Source: Flammeovirgaceae bacterium
GTDB taxonomy: Bacteria > Bacteroidota > Bacteroidia > Cytophagales > Cyclobacteriaceae
DNA: 64,000 nucleotides
Assembly (NCBI GenBank): GCA_013204595.1
Contig: JABMNK010000118.1
Location: forward strand, 1-64,000
Reading direction: 5' to 3'
Positions 45,331 to 53,844 of this stretch are shown in pieces; the first letter of the stretch is position 1; each line of letters opens with the position of its first letter. The notes beneath the pieces were generated by a model. That model was not told the origin of the DNA and did not search any database. It saw only the letters and a program-made list of their open reading frames with translations. Both the position numbers and the translations under genes were made by a program.

Positions 45331-46713
45331 TCAGCTAGAGATTATTTCCTTGATATCTAAAATAATTTTATTGGCTAGGTGATCGGCAGTTACTTGATTT
45401 TCTGACTCAGCAAAAATTCTGATAATAGGTTCAGTATTCGATTTTCTTAAATGTGCCCAGTCTTGGCCAAACTCTATCTTGAGGCCGTCGATGGTGTTGA
45501 TAGGATTTTTAATATATTTATTTTTGAGAAGATCTAGAATATTGTCAATGTCAATGTCGGGGGTCAATTCTATTTTATTTTTGGAAATGAAGTAGTTGGG
45601 ATAAGTCGCGCGCAGCATAGAAGCTTGTCTACCATACTGGGCCAAGTGAGATAGAAATAAGGCAATGCCGACCAATGCGTCTCTTCCATAATGCAATTCA
45701 GGCAAGATGATGCCACCGTTGCCTTCTCCTCCTATTACTGCATTGACTTCTTTCATTTTTTCTACCACATTGACTTCGCCAACGGCTGCAGCGTGATAGC
45801 TACCGCCACGTTTTTCTGTCACGTCACGCAATGCCTTTGTAGAGCTAAGATTGGATACTGTATTGCCTTTTCTTTTGGAAAGGACATAATCACTGACGGC
45901 CACCAAGGTATATTCTTCCCCAAAGGGAACGCCATCTTCGCTAACCAATGCCAGACGATCGACATCCGGATCCACTACGATCCCTAAATCAAATCGACCA
46001 CCTTCAATCTCTTGACATATATGCGTGATATTTTCAGGTAAGGGTTCTGGATTATGGGCAAAGAGTCCATTCGGTTCGCAATGGAGTTCGGTAACGGTTA
46101 CACCTAGTTTACTAAGCAAGCGGGGCACAGCGATACCACCTGTGCTGTTGATGGCATCTACGATGACGTTGAATTTCCTTGCTTTGATGCCGTCGACGTC
46201 TACCAAATCTAAAGCCAATATTTTTTCAATGTGCGCATCAATATGTGTATCATCGAAAGTAATTTTACCCATTTTCTTTTGCTCTATAAAAGTATATTTT
46301 GACGAATCAGCTATTTGAAGTATTTGCTCCCCGATGGCAGCAGAGATAAATTCACCTTTTTCGTTAAGTAATTTCAAAGCGTTCCATCCAGAAGGATTGT
46401 GACTCGCAGTTATGATCACGCCCCCTTGCGCGTTTTCTGCAGTAACGGCCATTTCTACAGTTGGTGTGGTGCTTAAGCCAAGATCGATTACGTTGATGCC
46501 TTGTGCGCATAAGGTATGAGACAATAAAGAGGCGATCATCGGCCCTGAGACGCGCGCATCTCGGCCAATAACTACTTTTGGACGGGGATGAAGGGTTTTC
46601 ATTATTTCTCCAAAAGCAGCGGCGTATTTAACCACATCAATGGGAGATAATGTTTCGCCGGGCGCACCGCCAATCGTGCCACGGATGCCCGCTATGGATT
46701 TGATAAGTGTCAA
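45331..46713 (-). CDS. glmM: Phosphoglucosamine mutase
   Basis: A 460-residue phosphohexomutase. The active Ser lies in GGVIITASHNPSGWNALKLL, the Mg site in GIVVDPDVDRLALVSEDG (DxDxD), and GGEGNGGIILPELHYGRDAL is the sugar-binding loop. KSIAGIRGTIGG opens the protein. It converts glucosamine-6-phosphate to glucosamine-1-phosphate for peptidoglycan and LPS precursors. A phosphomannomutase/phosphoglucomutase role is possible in Bacteroidota, so the exact substrate is inferred from the Ser-loop context. It is upstream of the desulfurase gene. Confidence 0.9.
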   Translation of the reverse strand: MTLIKSIAGIRGTIGGAPGETLSPIDVVKYAAAFGEIMKTLHPRPKVVIGRDARVSGPMIASLLSHTLCAQGINVIDLGLSTTPTVEMAVTAENAQGGVIITASHNPSGWNALKLLNEKGEFISAAIGEQILQIADSSKYTFIEQKKMGKITFDDTHIDAHIEKILALDLVDVDGIKARKFNVIVDAINSTGGIAVPRLLSKLGVTVTELHCEPNGLFAHNPEPLPENITHICQEIEGGRFDLGIVVDPDVDRLALVSEDGVPFGEEYTLVAVSDYVLSKRKGNTVSNLSSTKALRDVTEKRGGSYHAAAVGEVNVVEKMKEVNAVIGGEGNGGIILPELHYGRDALVGIALFLSHLAQYGRQASMLRATYPNYFISKNKIELTPDIDIDNILDLLKNKYIKNPINTIDGLKIEFGQDWAHLRKSNTEPIIRIFAESENQVTADHLANKIILDIKEIISS

Positions 46714-46742
46714 TTTTTTATAATTTGATTATAGTGATATGA

Positions 46743-46973
46743 TTAGCTGAATTTAGCCATTACTTTGTCAATTTCTGAATTGCTATTCTCACAATTTTCA
46801 CCAGGGATAAAGGTTTTGCCGCAATAGCTACATGGGGCACCGTCCTTATTCAAGTAAGGGTTTTGTGACGCACAAGTTCCTTTAAATTCTCCTTTTTTAA
46901 GGAATAGCAGGCGGACTGACATCCCTACAAAAAACAAGGCAATTAAACCGATAGCGAATAAAAATGTGGCCAT
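46743..46973 (-). CDS. NqrM-like small membrane protein (DUF539-type)
   Basis: A 76-residue protein with one N-terminal helix (ATFLFAIGLIALFFVGMSVR) and Cys residues at 34, 48, 51 and 61 in KGTCASQNPYLNKDGAPCSY. NqrM proteins have this helix followed by a KGSCGG...C..CG set and deliver iron to the Na+-NQR complex. This one has four Cys rather than the usual count and a longer tail, so it is NqrM-like rather than certain. No nqr gene is adjacent. It lies 29 bases upstream of glmM on the same strand, and it is divergent from mazG. Confidence 0.65.
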   Translation of the reverse strand: MATFLFAIGLIALFFVGMSVRLLFLKKGEFKGTCASQNPYLNKDGAPCSYCGKTFIPGENCENSNSEIDKVMAKFS

Positions 46974-47046
46974 GTTGAATTTTTTACAAATTTAGTTATT
47001 CGCTAGATTAACTTTACATTAATTAGAGATAAGATTTAATTTTTGA

Positions 47047-47871
47047 ATGTCAAAAAAGAGCAATACGCCCCTAGACCCAGACAGGACTGCTAAATTAGCT
47101 GCCTTCGACCGACTGCTGACCATTATGGATGAGCTCAGAGAAAATTGTCCTTGGGATAAAAAACAGACGTTAGCTTCCTTGCGTCACCTGACCATCGAGG
47201 AAACCTATGAGTTATCAGATGCCATACTGGAAGGAGACTTGCATGAGGTTAAAAAGGAATTAGGCGATTTGATGTTGCATTTGACCTTTTATGCCAAAAT
47301 AGGATCTGAAAAAGGAGATTTTGACATAGCGGATGTATTAAACGGTATTTGTGACAAATTGATCAGGCGACATCCGCACATTTATGGCGATACCGTTGCA
47401 GAGGATGAGGAGACTGTTAAAGCCAATTGGGAACTTATTAAACTTCAAGAAAAGGGCAATGATTCTGTATTGGGGGGTGTGCCCAACTCGTTGCCAGCGT
47501 TGATTAAGGCAATGCGGATTCAAGAAAAGGTACGAGGTGTTGGTTTTGATTGGGACAATAAAGATCAGGTGTGGGCGAAAGTGCAGGAGGAGCTAATGGA
47601 ATTTAAGGTGGAAATCGAAGACACCTCAACGGATCCATTGCGTCATGAAAGGGCGCAAGGGGAGTTTGGAGACCTTCTTTTTTCTTTGATTAATTATGCG
47701 CGTTTTGTGGATCTAAATCCAGAGGAGGCGTTGGAGCGGACCAATAAAAAATTTATTAAAAGATTTCAATACTTAGAAGCAGCTACCGCAAAGGAGGGTA
47801 AAAAACTATCAGAGATGACCTTAGTCGAAATGGATGCCTATTGGGAAAGAGCAAAGCGCCTCAATTATTGA
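47047..47871 (+). CDS. mazG: Nucleoside triphosphate pyrophosphohydrolase
   Basis: A 274-residue two-repeat MazG protein. CPWDKKQTLASLRHLTIEET followed by YELSDAI opens repeat 1 with its EExxE metal motif, KKELGDLMLHLTFYAKIGSE the ExxD part. Repeat 2 (about 150-265) has WAKVQEELMEFKVEIED and GEFGDLLFSLINYARFVDLN. It hydrolyses NTPs to NMPs and pyrophosphate, clearing non-canonical nucleotides. Start ATG 47047. The 760 bases that follow hold no gene I can support. Confidence 0.95.
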   Translation: MSKKSNTPLDPDRTAKLAAFDRLLTIMDELRENCPWDKKQTLASLRHLTIEETYELSDAILEGDLHEVKKELGDLMLHLTFYAKIGSEKGDFDIADVLNGICDKLIRRHPHIYGDTVAEDEETVKANWELIKLQEKGNDSVLGGVPNSLPALIKAMRIQEKVRGVGFDWDNKDQVWAKVQEELMEFKVEIEDTSTDPLRHERAQGEFGDLLFSLINYARFVDLNPEEALERTNKKFIKRFQYLEAATAKEGKKLSEMTLVEMDAYWERAKRLNY

Positions 47872-48633
47872 TTTTCATAATGTTTTATACTTGAATTTAT
47901 AAACACTTATTATTGTCTTTTTGATCTCATCCGCAGGATTCAATTGGCCCATGATTTTAGCTACTTTTTATTAATGATCGTTCCAGTTTGGGATTATCAA
48001 AAAGGGGTTGCGCATTTTGCATACTAGTGGTCGGGCTTTTCGGCTGACATCCCAATATCAACCAACATTGGAAATGGCATCCAAAATAAAATTTTGACGA
48101 TAAGAGAAATGTAAATAAAAAGTTCAGCCTGTCTCATAATCCGAACGGCCAGTGACATGCAATGCGCATTGGAATATGAATTAATAAAAAAAGAGTTGCT
48201 ACCAACTCAGATCAAATGCACTTGCGAGCAACCAATAATCAATCGAAGACCAGAGGTGCTGGTGAGAACTAAATAAATCAGGGTGTCCGCTTTCCATTAA
48301 TGTTTTTATTCATGGTGAAGACAGATGCTTAAAAGCCCCGTTTAGCAAATGCTCCTATCGCGCCGAAAAGGGATTAATTTCAATTCACTAATATAGGGTG
48401 GGGATTATAGTTGCATAAATAGTGCGCCTGAATGACCAAAAGGGCATCAATGGTCCAATAGCGTACAAATCTGCCCACTACTAAAAAGAAAAAGGTATCT
48501 TGATTTTTAGATATTAAAGAGTGTTCCAAGGACAAAACGAATATAAAAAGCTGTTAATATAATATTTGATTTATTTAAGATTAAGCTTGACAGATGCTTA
48601 AAATATTGCTAGATTACTACCTTGAACAATCAA
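47872..48633. other. Gene-free stretch of about 760 bases
   Basis: All six frames are broken here and I see no tRNA, rRNA or known RNA fold. It contains a 15-base direct repeat (see 48320-48603), a short inverted element near 48027-48050 (GTCGGGCTTTTCGGCTGAC) and AT-rich DNA just before the small ORF. For a genome this dense it is a long gap. A small RNA, a decayed gene or a regulatory region for the SulP locus are all possible. Confidence 0.6.
48320..48603. repeat. 15-base direct repeat (GACAGATGCTTAAAA)
   Basis: The 15-mer occurs at 48320-48334 and again at 48589-48603, 254 bases apart, in the gene-free stretch. The second copy lies 30 bases upstream of the proposed ATG of the small ORF. 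A 15-base exact match is not expected by chance in under 800 bases. Possible roles are a regulator-binding site or the footprint of a lost element. Confidence 0.6.
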
Positions 48634-48966
48634 ATGAATCGATCTAGAAACGCTGTTATGACACCTTTGAACTACTTAAGGTGCCTTTATTTGTTCGTGT
48701 TTATTGTTGTTTTTGATGGACAGAATTTAAAGTTACTTTCTTTGATGCCCATTGGGGAAATATCTAGAGCAGTAAATTTTCATGATTTCGAGGCTGGAAA
48801 TGAGGCTGGAAATGAGGAAGAAAACACGCTCCAGGATGATTATTTACTTCCGATGGGAAGGGCCCATTTTAATATGATTTCCTTTTCCGTAAAAGGGATT
48901 AGAACTGACCGGTTATTTGGTTCCCTTGCTCTTGACATTACCAGCCCTCCGCCTAAAATCTCTTAA
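48634..48966 (+). CDS. Small hypothetical protein upstream of SulP
   Basis: About 110 residues from ATG 48634. An in-frame TTG at 48622 and an ATG at 48658 are alternatives. The last gives MTPLNYLRCLYLFVFIVVFD, which looks like a signal or membrane anchor. Inside, a 12-base tandem duplication (GAGGCTGGAAAT twice) encodes EAGNEAGN, then EEEN. The rest (DYLLPMGRAHFNMISFSVKG) is unrecognised and the C-terminus is LDITSPPPKIS. It lies 90 bases before the SulP gene and might be cotranscribed. A chance ORF is not excluded. Confidence 0.45.
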   Translation: MNRSRNAVMTPLNYLRCLYLFVFIVVFDGQNLKLLSLMPIGEISRAVNFHDFEAGNEAGNEEENTLQDDYLLPMGRAHFNMISFSVKGIRTDRLFGSLALDITSPPPKIS

Positions 48967-49056
48967 TAGCAGGTATATTAATCCCATCCTCAGTAGAGAC
49001 TAGGGGGTTTCCATTAATTTTTTTCAATTGTAACTTTTGATAATAACAATACGATT

Positions 49057-50895
49057 ATGTTAAATAAGGGCTCGAAATATTTTGATTTTTCCCATTTTAA
49101 AGGAGATTTTCTAGGTGGTATTACCGCAGGAGTAGTCGCCTTGCCACTTGCTTTGGCGTTTGGTGTAAGCTCTGGGCTAGGAGCTGCAGCGGGCCTCTAT
49201 GGGGCCATATTTGTTGGTTTTTTTGCGGCGCTATTTGGTGGAACCAATACGCAGATTTCCGGCCCAACGGCTCCGATGACTGCCGTAAGTATGATGGTCA
49301 TCGCAGGAGTCATTGCCAGTTTTGATGGGAATATAAGTCAAGCGCTTCCTACTATTTTAACTGTTTTTTTACTGGCAGGAGTTCTTCAGATTGTATTGGG
49401 CTTGCTGGGGATCGGAAGATACGTCAGTTATATACCAGCGCCGGTAATTTCGGGATTCATGACGGCCATCGGCGTTATTATATTGATCACGCAAATTCTG
49501 CCTGCAGTGGGATACAATCCCATTGAGGATCGTAGGTTGGTTGAAAAATTTAAACCACAGGCCGAAGAAAATATCTTAGAAAAAATATTGGTTCACGAGG
49601 TTATGGAAAACATAATGGTGCTTGAGCGTTTTGACGAAACTATTGAAAGGGCCCAGAATGTACCCTTGACGGAAATTCAAAAAGAAGCCGAGTTTTTGGC
49701 AGGACAATATGCAGGAGGAGTAATGGGCGTTTTAAGGGTTTTGCCAAGGGCATTAGTGAATATAAGATGGGTGGAATTATTCATTTGTTTGGCGACCATC
49801 TTGTTGATTTTTGGTTTCAAGCGGATTATAAAAAGCATCCCGAGTACCCTATTGTCCCTTATCGTGGTTTCATCTATAGCGTATTTTTTCCATTTGGATT
49901 ATGTTAAAATTAGCGTCATACCACAGGGGCTTCCCGTTTTAAATTGGGGCATATTTTCTGAATTTGATTTTGTTGAGGTTCGTCCATTCATTTTTTCAGC
50001 AGTGACGTTAGCCTTATTGGGAACTATTGACTCATTGCTTACTTCTTTAGTGGCTGATAATATGACCAAGACCAAGCATTTACCCAATAAGGAATTGATG
50101 GGTCAAGGAGCAGGCAATATCATGGCGGCCTTATTTGGTGGAATCCCCGGTGCAGGCGCCACGATTAGGACGGTGGTAAATATTAAATCTGGCGGAAAGA
50201 CTCGGATATCAGGAATGATTGCGGGCTTATTTTTGTTATTTATTTTATTGGCTATTGCGTCAATTGCCTCTAATATCCCAGCTGCAGTACTTGCAGGTAT
50301 ATTGATTACCGTGGGGATTGATGTAATGGATTACAAAGGACTTCGCGCCCTTCCTAAAATGGCGAAAAGTGAAGTTGCAGTCATGATCGTGGTGCTGACA
50401 CTTTCTGTTTTTTGGAATTTGGTTTACGCTGTGGGTATTGGACTTATTATGGCAGCACTGGTATTCATGAAAAAAATGGGAGATATAGGATTGCGCAATA
50501 GCAATTTGTTCAAAGGGGATACCGCTAGCGAAGTAGCGGACGTAGTGCCCGCCGTCATTAATAATCTCTATATTCATCATTTGTCGGGGCCCTTGTTTTT
50601 TGGCTCTTCCGATCAACTTTTTCGGTATACTGATGAATTGCAGCCGGAGCAGCCGGTTATTTTGAATTTTGAGGAGGTACCTTATCTTGATCAGTCGGGA
50701 CTAGCCCTTTTGGAAGAATCTCTTCAGCAGATGCATCAAAAAAAATGTCTTATTTTGGTTTGTGGCTTACAAAAGCAGCCAGCTGATTTACTGAGAAACA
50801 TGGAGGTAATTCCACAGTTGATTTCTTTTAATCAGTTATTTGAGGATGTTAAGAGTTGTTCAGCTTCTCTGAAAGGAGGAAAATTTGTAACATAA
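49057..50895 (+). CDS. SulP family inorganic anion transporter with STAS domain
   Basis: A 612-residue inner-membrane transporter. GDFLGGITAGVVALPLALAF is the SulP opening motif, FFAALFGGTNTQISGPTAPM the TM3 half-helix region and GTIDSLLTSLVADNMTKTKH the second conserved block. The C-terminal STAS domain (~500-612) has LNFEEVPYLDQSGLALLEES at the usual phospho-site position. About 14 helices with a UraA-like fold are expected. Sulfate or bicarbonate are the usual substrates and cannot be separated here. An insert of ~65 residues (LVEKFKPQAEENILEKILVH onwards, ~165-230) is longer than in many SulP proteins. Confidence 0.93.
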   Translation: MLNKGSKYFDFSHFKGDFLGGITAGVVALPLALAFGVSSGLGAAAGLYGAIFVGFFAALFGGTNTQISGPTAPMTAVSMMVIAGVIASFDGNISQALPTILTVFLLAGVLQIVLGLLGIGRYVSYIPAPVISGFMTAIGVIILITQILPAVGYNPIEDRRLVEKFKPQAEENILEKILVHEVMENIMVLERFDETIERAQNVPLTEIQKEAEFLAGQYAGGVMGVLRVLPRALVNIRWVELFICLATILLIFGFKRIIKSIPSTLLSLIVVSSIAYFFHLDYVKISVIPQGLPVLNWGIFSEFDFVEVRPFIFSAVTLALLGTIDSLLTSLVADNMTKTKHLPNKELMGQGAGNIMAALFGGIPGAGATIRTVVNIKSGGKTRISGMIAGLFLLFILLAIASIASNIPAAVLAGILITVGIDVMDYKGLRALPKMAKSEVAVMIVVLTLSVFWNLVYAVGIGLIMAALVFMKKMGDIGLRNSNLFKGDTASEVADVVPAVINNLYIHHLSGPLFFGSSDQLFRYTDELQPEQPVILNFEEVPYLDQSGLALLEESLQQMHQKKCLILVCGLQKQPADLLRNMEVIPQLISFNQLFEDVKSCSASLKGGKFVT

Positions 50896-51000
50896 CATTT
50901 GCCATCGCAGTGGGGGATCGTATTGAATGAATTTGACTTATTTTTTTAGACTTTGGATTCAATCAATCGTCTCAATTGGCCTTATAATTAGTCCAAAATA

Positions 51001-51160
51001 CAATTATTTCATTATCCACATTTTTGATAGTTATCCACCAAGTAAATTATATATGATCATAACTTGTTGATTAACAATAGTATATGAAATAATAATTGAT
51101 TAAATATTTTGTGGATAAGTATTAACTTACTGATTGTTAACTTATTATGAAATTAATGTT
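51001..51160. other. AT-rich DnaA-box cluster, candidate replication origin
   Basis: Between the SulP and ClC genes lies DNA of about 80% A+T (counted by hand over 51001-51170). Two perfect DnaA boxes are present: TTATCCACA at 51012-51020 and, on the other strand, at 51110-51118. A one-mismatch box (TTATCCACC) lies at 51031-51039. The stretch between them (AT-rich, with TTGTT...AACAA inverted arms at 51064-51077) could be the unwinding element. The cluster is dense for chance, but dnaA is not in the window and skew could not be measured, so this remains a candidate. Alternatively it could be a DnaA-regulated promoter or DnaA-titration site. Confidence 0.5.
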
Positions 51161-51162
51161 AA

Positions 51163-52947
51163 CTATTCTTTGGTCTGACGAATCAAGTGGGTTCGATAAG
51201 TATTAAAAATTCTAGATTTTGACAAAAAACCGATGTATTTACCTTCATCAATGACTGGCAAGTTCCAAGCTTGTGAAATTTCAAACTTGTTCATTACTAT
51301 TTGCATGCTGTCATGACTTGAGACATGGGCGGGGACTTCAGTCATAAGTGTACTGACGAGTACGGAAGTCCTTTTGGATTCGTCAAACATAATTTCTCTA
51401 ATGTGATCCAAGGTAATTATTCCTTTTAGTTCGCCTGTTTCTGTTACCACTGGGAAGATATTTCTTGTGCTCTTTTTTACTAGATTAATTAGTTGGTCCA
51501 ACGTTGCATCAGGGTTAATGGTCAGAAGATCTTTTTCGATTATTTTTTCTAAATTGATCTTATTCAATACCATTTTGTCTCGGTCACTTACAACGATGTC
51601 TCCTCGACGGATCAAATTACGGGTGTAAATTGAGTGTTTATCAAAATAGGTCACCGTACTATAAGAAATGGCAGAGACCAACATTAATGGGACGAAAAGC
51701 ATATAGCCACTGGTAATTTCGGCAATTAAAAAGATGGCGGTCAGCGGCGCATGAAGAACACCACTCATAACCCCGCACATACCTACTAAGGTAAAATGAC
51801 TCAAGTTGATGGGTGCCGATGGGTAAATTAATTGAATCACAAGACCAACAAAAAATCCAACGAGCCCACCCATATAAAGTGAAGGAGCAAAAATACCACC
51901 ACTTCCTCCCGATCCGATGGTTAAACCCGTCGCGATGGGCTTTAACAAGATGACACCCATCAATGCCAAAGGCAAAAACAAGAAACGACCACTACTGAAA
52001 AGATCATTTAAAATATGGTGTTTAAATAACGCTGAAGGAGCATCATTTAATAATTTTATCACCATGGCATAGCCTTCTCCATATAATGAGGGAAAAATGA
52101 GGATGATCAGTCCCAAGGACATGCCACCCAATAGGGCCCTTACCAAGACGCTTTTTATTTTAGAAACCCCCTCGTCCACTTTGGTCAATATCTTGGTAAA
52201 GTAAAGAGAAGCACCCCCACACAAAATCCCAAGTAGTAGATAATAAGGCGTTTCACTTGCTGAAAAACCGTCGGTGAGACGAAAGGCGAATAAAATGTCA
52301 TCTCCTAGTAAAACTAAAGACACTAATTGGCCACAGACTGAAGCAATCAGAATGGGAATGAACTTATTAATGGTGACATCGGTAAGCATTACTTCCACCG
52401 CGAATATCACCCCTGCGATTGGCGAGTTAAAGATGGCTGAAATGGCTCCCGCAGATCCGCAGCCGATGAGCAAGGTTCTTTTTTTGTAATCAAGGTGCAC
52501 CAATCTGGCCAAATTGGATCCAATGGCAGAACCCGTGACGACAATGGGGGCCTCAAGTCCAACAGATCCACCAAAGCCTACCGTAATTGCACTGGTAAGC
52601 ATATTGGAATACATGCGGGTTTTACGAATGACTGACGATCTTTTGGAGATCGCATAGAGCACCTTACTGATGCCATGTCCGGTGCTCTCTTTAATTATGA
52701 ATTTTGAAATAATGACCGTGAGTAGGATGCCAATAAGGGGATAAAAAACCCATAAATAATCAAAACCAGTGACTTCAATGTTGTTTTGAAGCAAATGTTC
52801 TATTAAATGAACGGTCGTCTTTAGCGTTACTGAGGCGAGCCCAGCCAACAGCCCGACAAACCCCGCCATTATTAAGGTGAAATTTGTATCGCTGACATGT
52901 TTTAATCGCCAGATCAAAAACGGGACCAATAGTTTTTGCAGATTCAT
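51163..52947 (-). CDS. ClC-family chloride channel/antiporter with CBS pair
   Basis: A 594-residue protein from ATG 52947. The open frame extends upstream into map, but the residues before this ATG (Lys/Ser/Thr rich, not membrane-like) would overlap map by 101 bases, so the internal Met is preferred. Helices carry the filter motifs GSVGLEAPIVVTGSAIGS (gating Glu) and GSGGSGGIFAPSLYMGG. Two CBS domains fill the C-terminal ~130 residues (INPDATLDQLINLVKKSTRN, VSSHDSMQIVMNKFEISQAW), which often bind nucleotides. It would move Cl- or other anions, in exchange with H+ or as a channel. It is 31 bases downstream of map. Confidence 0.92.
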   Translation of the reverse strand: MNLQKLLVPFLIWRLKHVSDTNFTLIMAGFVGLLAGLASVTLKTTVHLIEHLLQNNIEVTGFDYLWVFYPLIGILLTVIISKFIIKESTGHGISKVLYAISKRSSVIRKTRMYSNMLTSAITVGFGGSVGLEAPIVVTGSAIGSNLARLVHLDYKKRTLLIGCGSAGAISAIFNSPIAGVIFAVEVMLTDVTINKFIPILIASVCGQLVSLVLLGDDILFAFRLTDGFSASETPYYLLLGILCGGASLYFTKILTKVDEGVSKIKSVLVRALLGGMSLGLIILIFPSLYGEGYAMVIKLLNDAPSALFKHHILNDLFSSGRFLFLPLALMGVILLKPIATGLTIGSGGSGGIFAPSLYMGGLVGFFVGLVIQLIYPSAPINLSHFTLVGMCGVMSGVLHAPLTAIFLIAEITSGYMLFVPLMLVSAISYSTVTYFDKHSIYTRNLIRRGDIVVSDRDKMVLNKINLEKIIEKDLLTINPDATLDQLINLVKKSTRNIFPVVTETGELKGIITLDHIREIMFDESKRTSVLVSTLMTEVPAHVSSHDSMQIVMNKFEISQAWNLPVIDEGKYIGFLSKSRIFNTYRTHLIRQTKE

Positions 52948-52978
52948 GACCTTTGAAATAGGTTGGCGTTCAGCATCG

Positions 52979-53770
52979 TTAAATGAAGGAAGCGTGCACC
53001 TTGCTAAGAGCCTCTTCAATATATTGAAAAGTGGAAAGAATTTCTGGCTGGCCATTGACCACCGCAATATTGTGTTCAAAGTGGGCGGAAGGCTTTCTGT
53101 CAGCGGTCACAATGGTCCAACCATCAGAAAGTTGAATCACGTTTTTTGTTCCTAAATTAATCATGGGCTCAATAGCAAGAACGAGACCTTCCTTGATTTT
53201 CGGACCACTTCCACGTCTACCGAAGTTGGGGACCTCAGGAGATTCGTGCATTTTCTTGCCAAGGCCATGTCCCACGAGCTTCCTAACCACACCATATTTA
53301 TGTAGCTCGGCATGGCTTTGTATCGCATGACCGATGTCTCCTATTCGATTGCCAGCGACCATCTGCTCAATGCCCAAATAGAGGCTTTCTTTGGAGACTT
53401 TCAGCAATTGTTTGATTTCATCGGAGATTTCCCCTACGGCAAATGTGAAGGCATGATCCCCATAGAATCCATTTTTTAATGATCCACAGTCTACTGAGAT
53501 AATGTCTCCATTTTGAAGGGGTCTTTTGTCTGGGATACCGTGAACGACTTGTTCATTGACTGAAATACAAAGTGTAGCAGGGAAATCGTACAAGCCTAAA
53601 AAACCTGGAATGGCCCCTTCATCACGAATACATTGTTCCGCAACCTTGTCGAGCTCTAAGGGAGTGACGCCGGGCTTGATCATTGTCGCAATCGTACCAA
53701 GGGTACGAGAGACGATGAGGGCACTTTCCCTCATCAGTTCAATTTCTTCGCTATTTTTATAATGAATCAT
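52979..53770 (-). CDS. map: Type I methionine aminopeptidase
   Basis: A 263-residue metalloprotease that removes the initiator Met from nascent proteins. NGDIISVDCGSLKNGFYGDH (two metal Asp), VGHGLGKKMHESP (His), LVLAIEPMIN (Glu) and SAHFEHNIAVVNGQPEILS (Glu) form the dinuclear metal site. VNEQVVHGIPDKRPLQNGD holds the substrate His. Length and spacing match type I. The ClC gene follows on the same strand. Confidence 0.97.
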   Translation of the reverse strand: MIHYKNSEEIELMRESALIVSRTLGTIATMIKPGVTPLELDKVAEQCIRDEGAIPGFLGLYDFPATLCISVNEQVVHGIPDKRPLQNGDIISVDCGSLKNGFYGDHAFTFAVGEISDEIKQLLKVSKESLYLGIEQMVAGNRIGDIGHAIQSHAELHKYGVVRKLVGHGLGKKMHESPEVPNFGRRGSGPKIKEGLVLAIEPMINLGTKNVIQLSDGWTIVTADRKPSAHFEHNIAVVNGQPEILSTFQYIEEALSKVHASFI

Positions 53771-53792
53771 GGAATTTCCCAGCCAAAGTTAA

Positions 53793-53825
53793 CAACAAAA
53801 AACCCCGACATTTACTGCCGGGGTT
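53793..53825 (-). terminator. Rho-independent terminator after the SPOR gene
   Basis: Arms AACCCCG (53801-53807) and CGGGGTT (53819-53825) form a GC-rich stem with an 11-base loop. Read on the minus strand, it is followed by a T-run (53791-53802 on the plus strand is A-rich). It lies about 20 bases after the stop of the SPOR-domain gene, the right place to end its transcript, and separates it from map. Confidence 0.8.
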
Positions 53826-53844
53826 GCAAATATTGCAAAGTTTA

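Noticed and set aside
47872-48621. tRNA, rRNA or CRISPR array in the long gap
   Set aside because: No TTCRANNC-type tRNA arm, no rRNA-like text and no evenly spaced repeats are visible; only one 15-base repeat pair occurs.
51163-53079. Longer N-terminus for the ClC protein, overlapping map by 101 bases
   Set aside because: Residues before ATG 52947 are not membrane-like and cover the map 3' end. A start at 52947 fits the family better.
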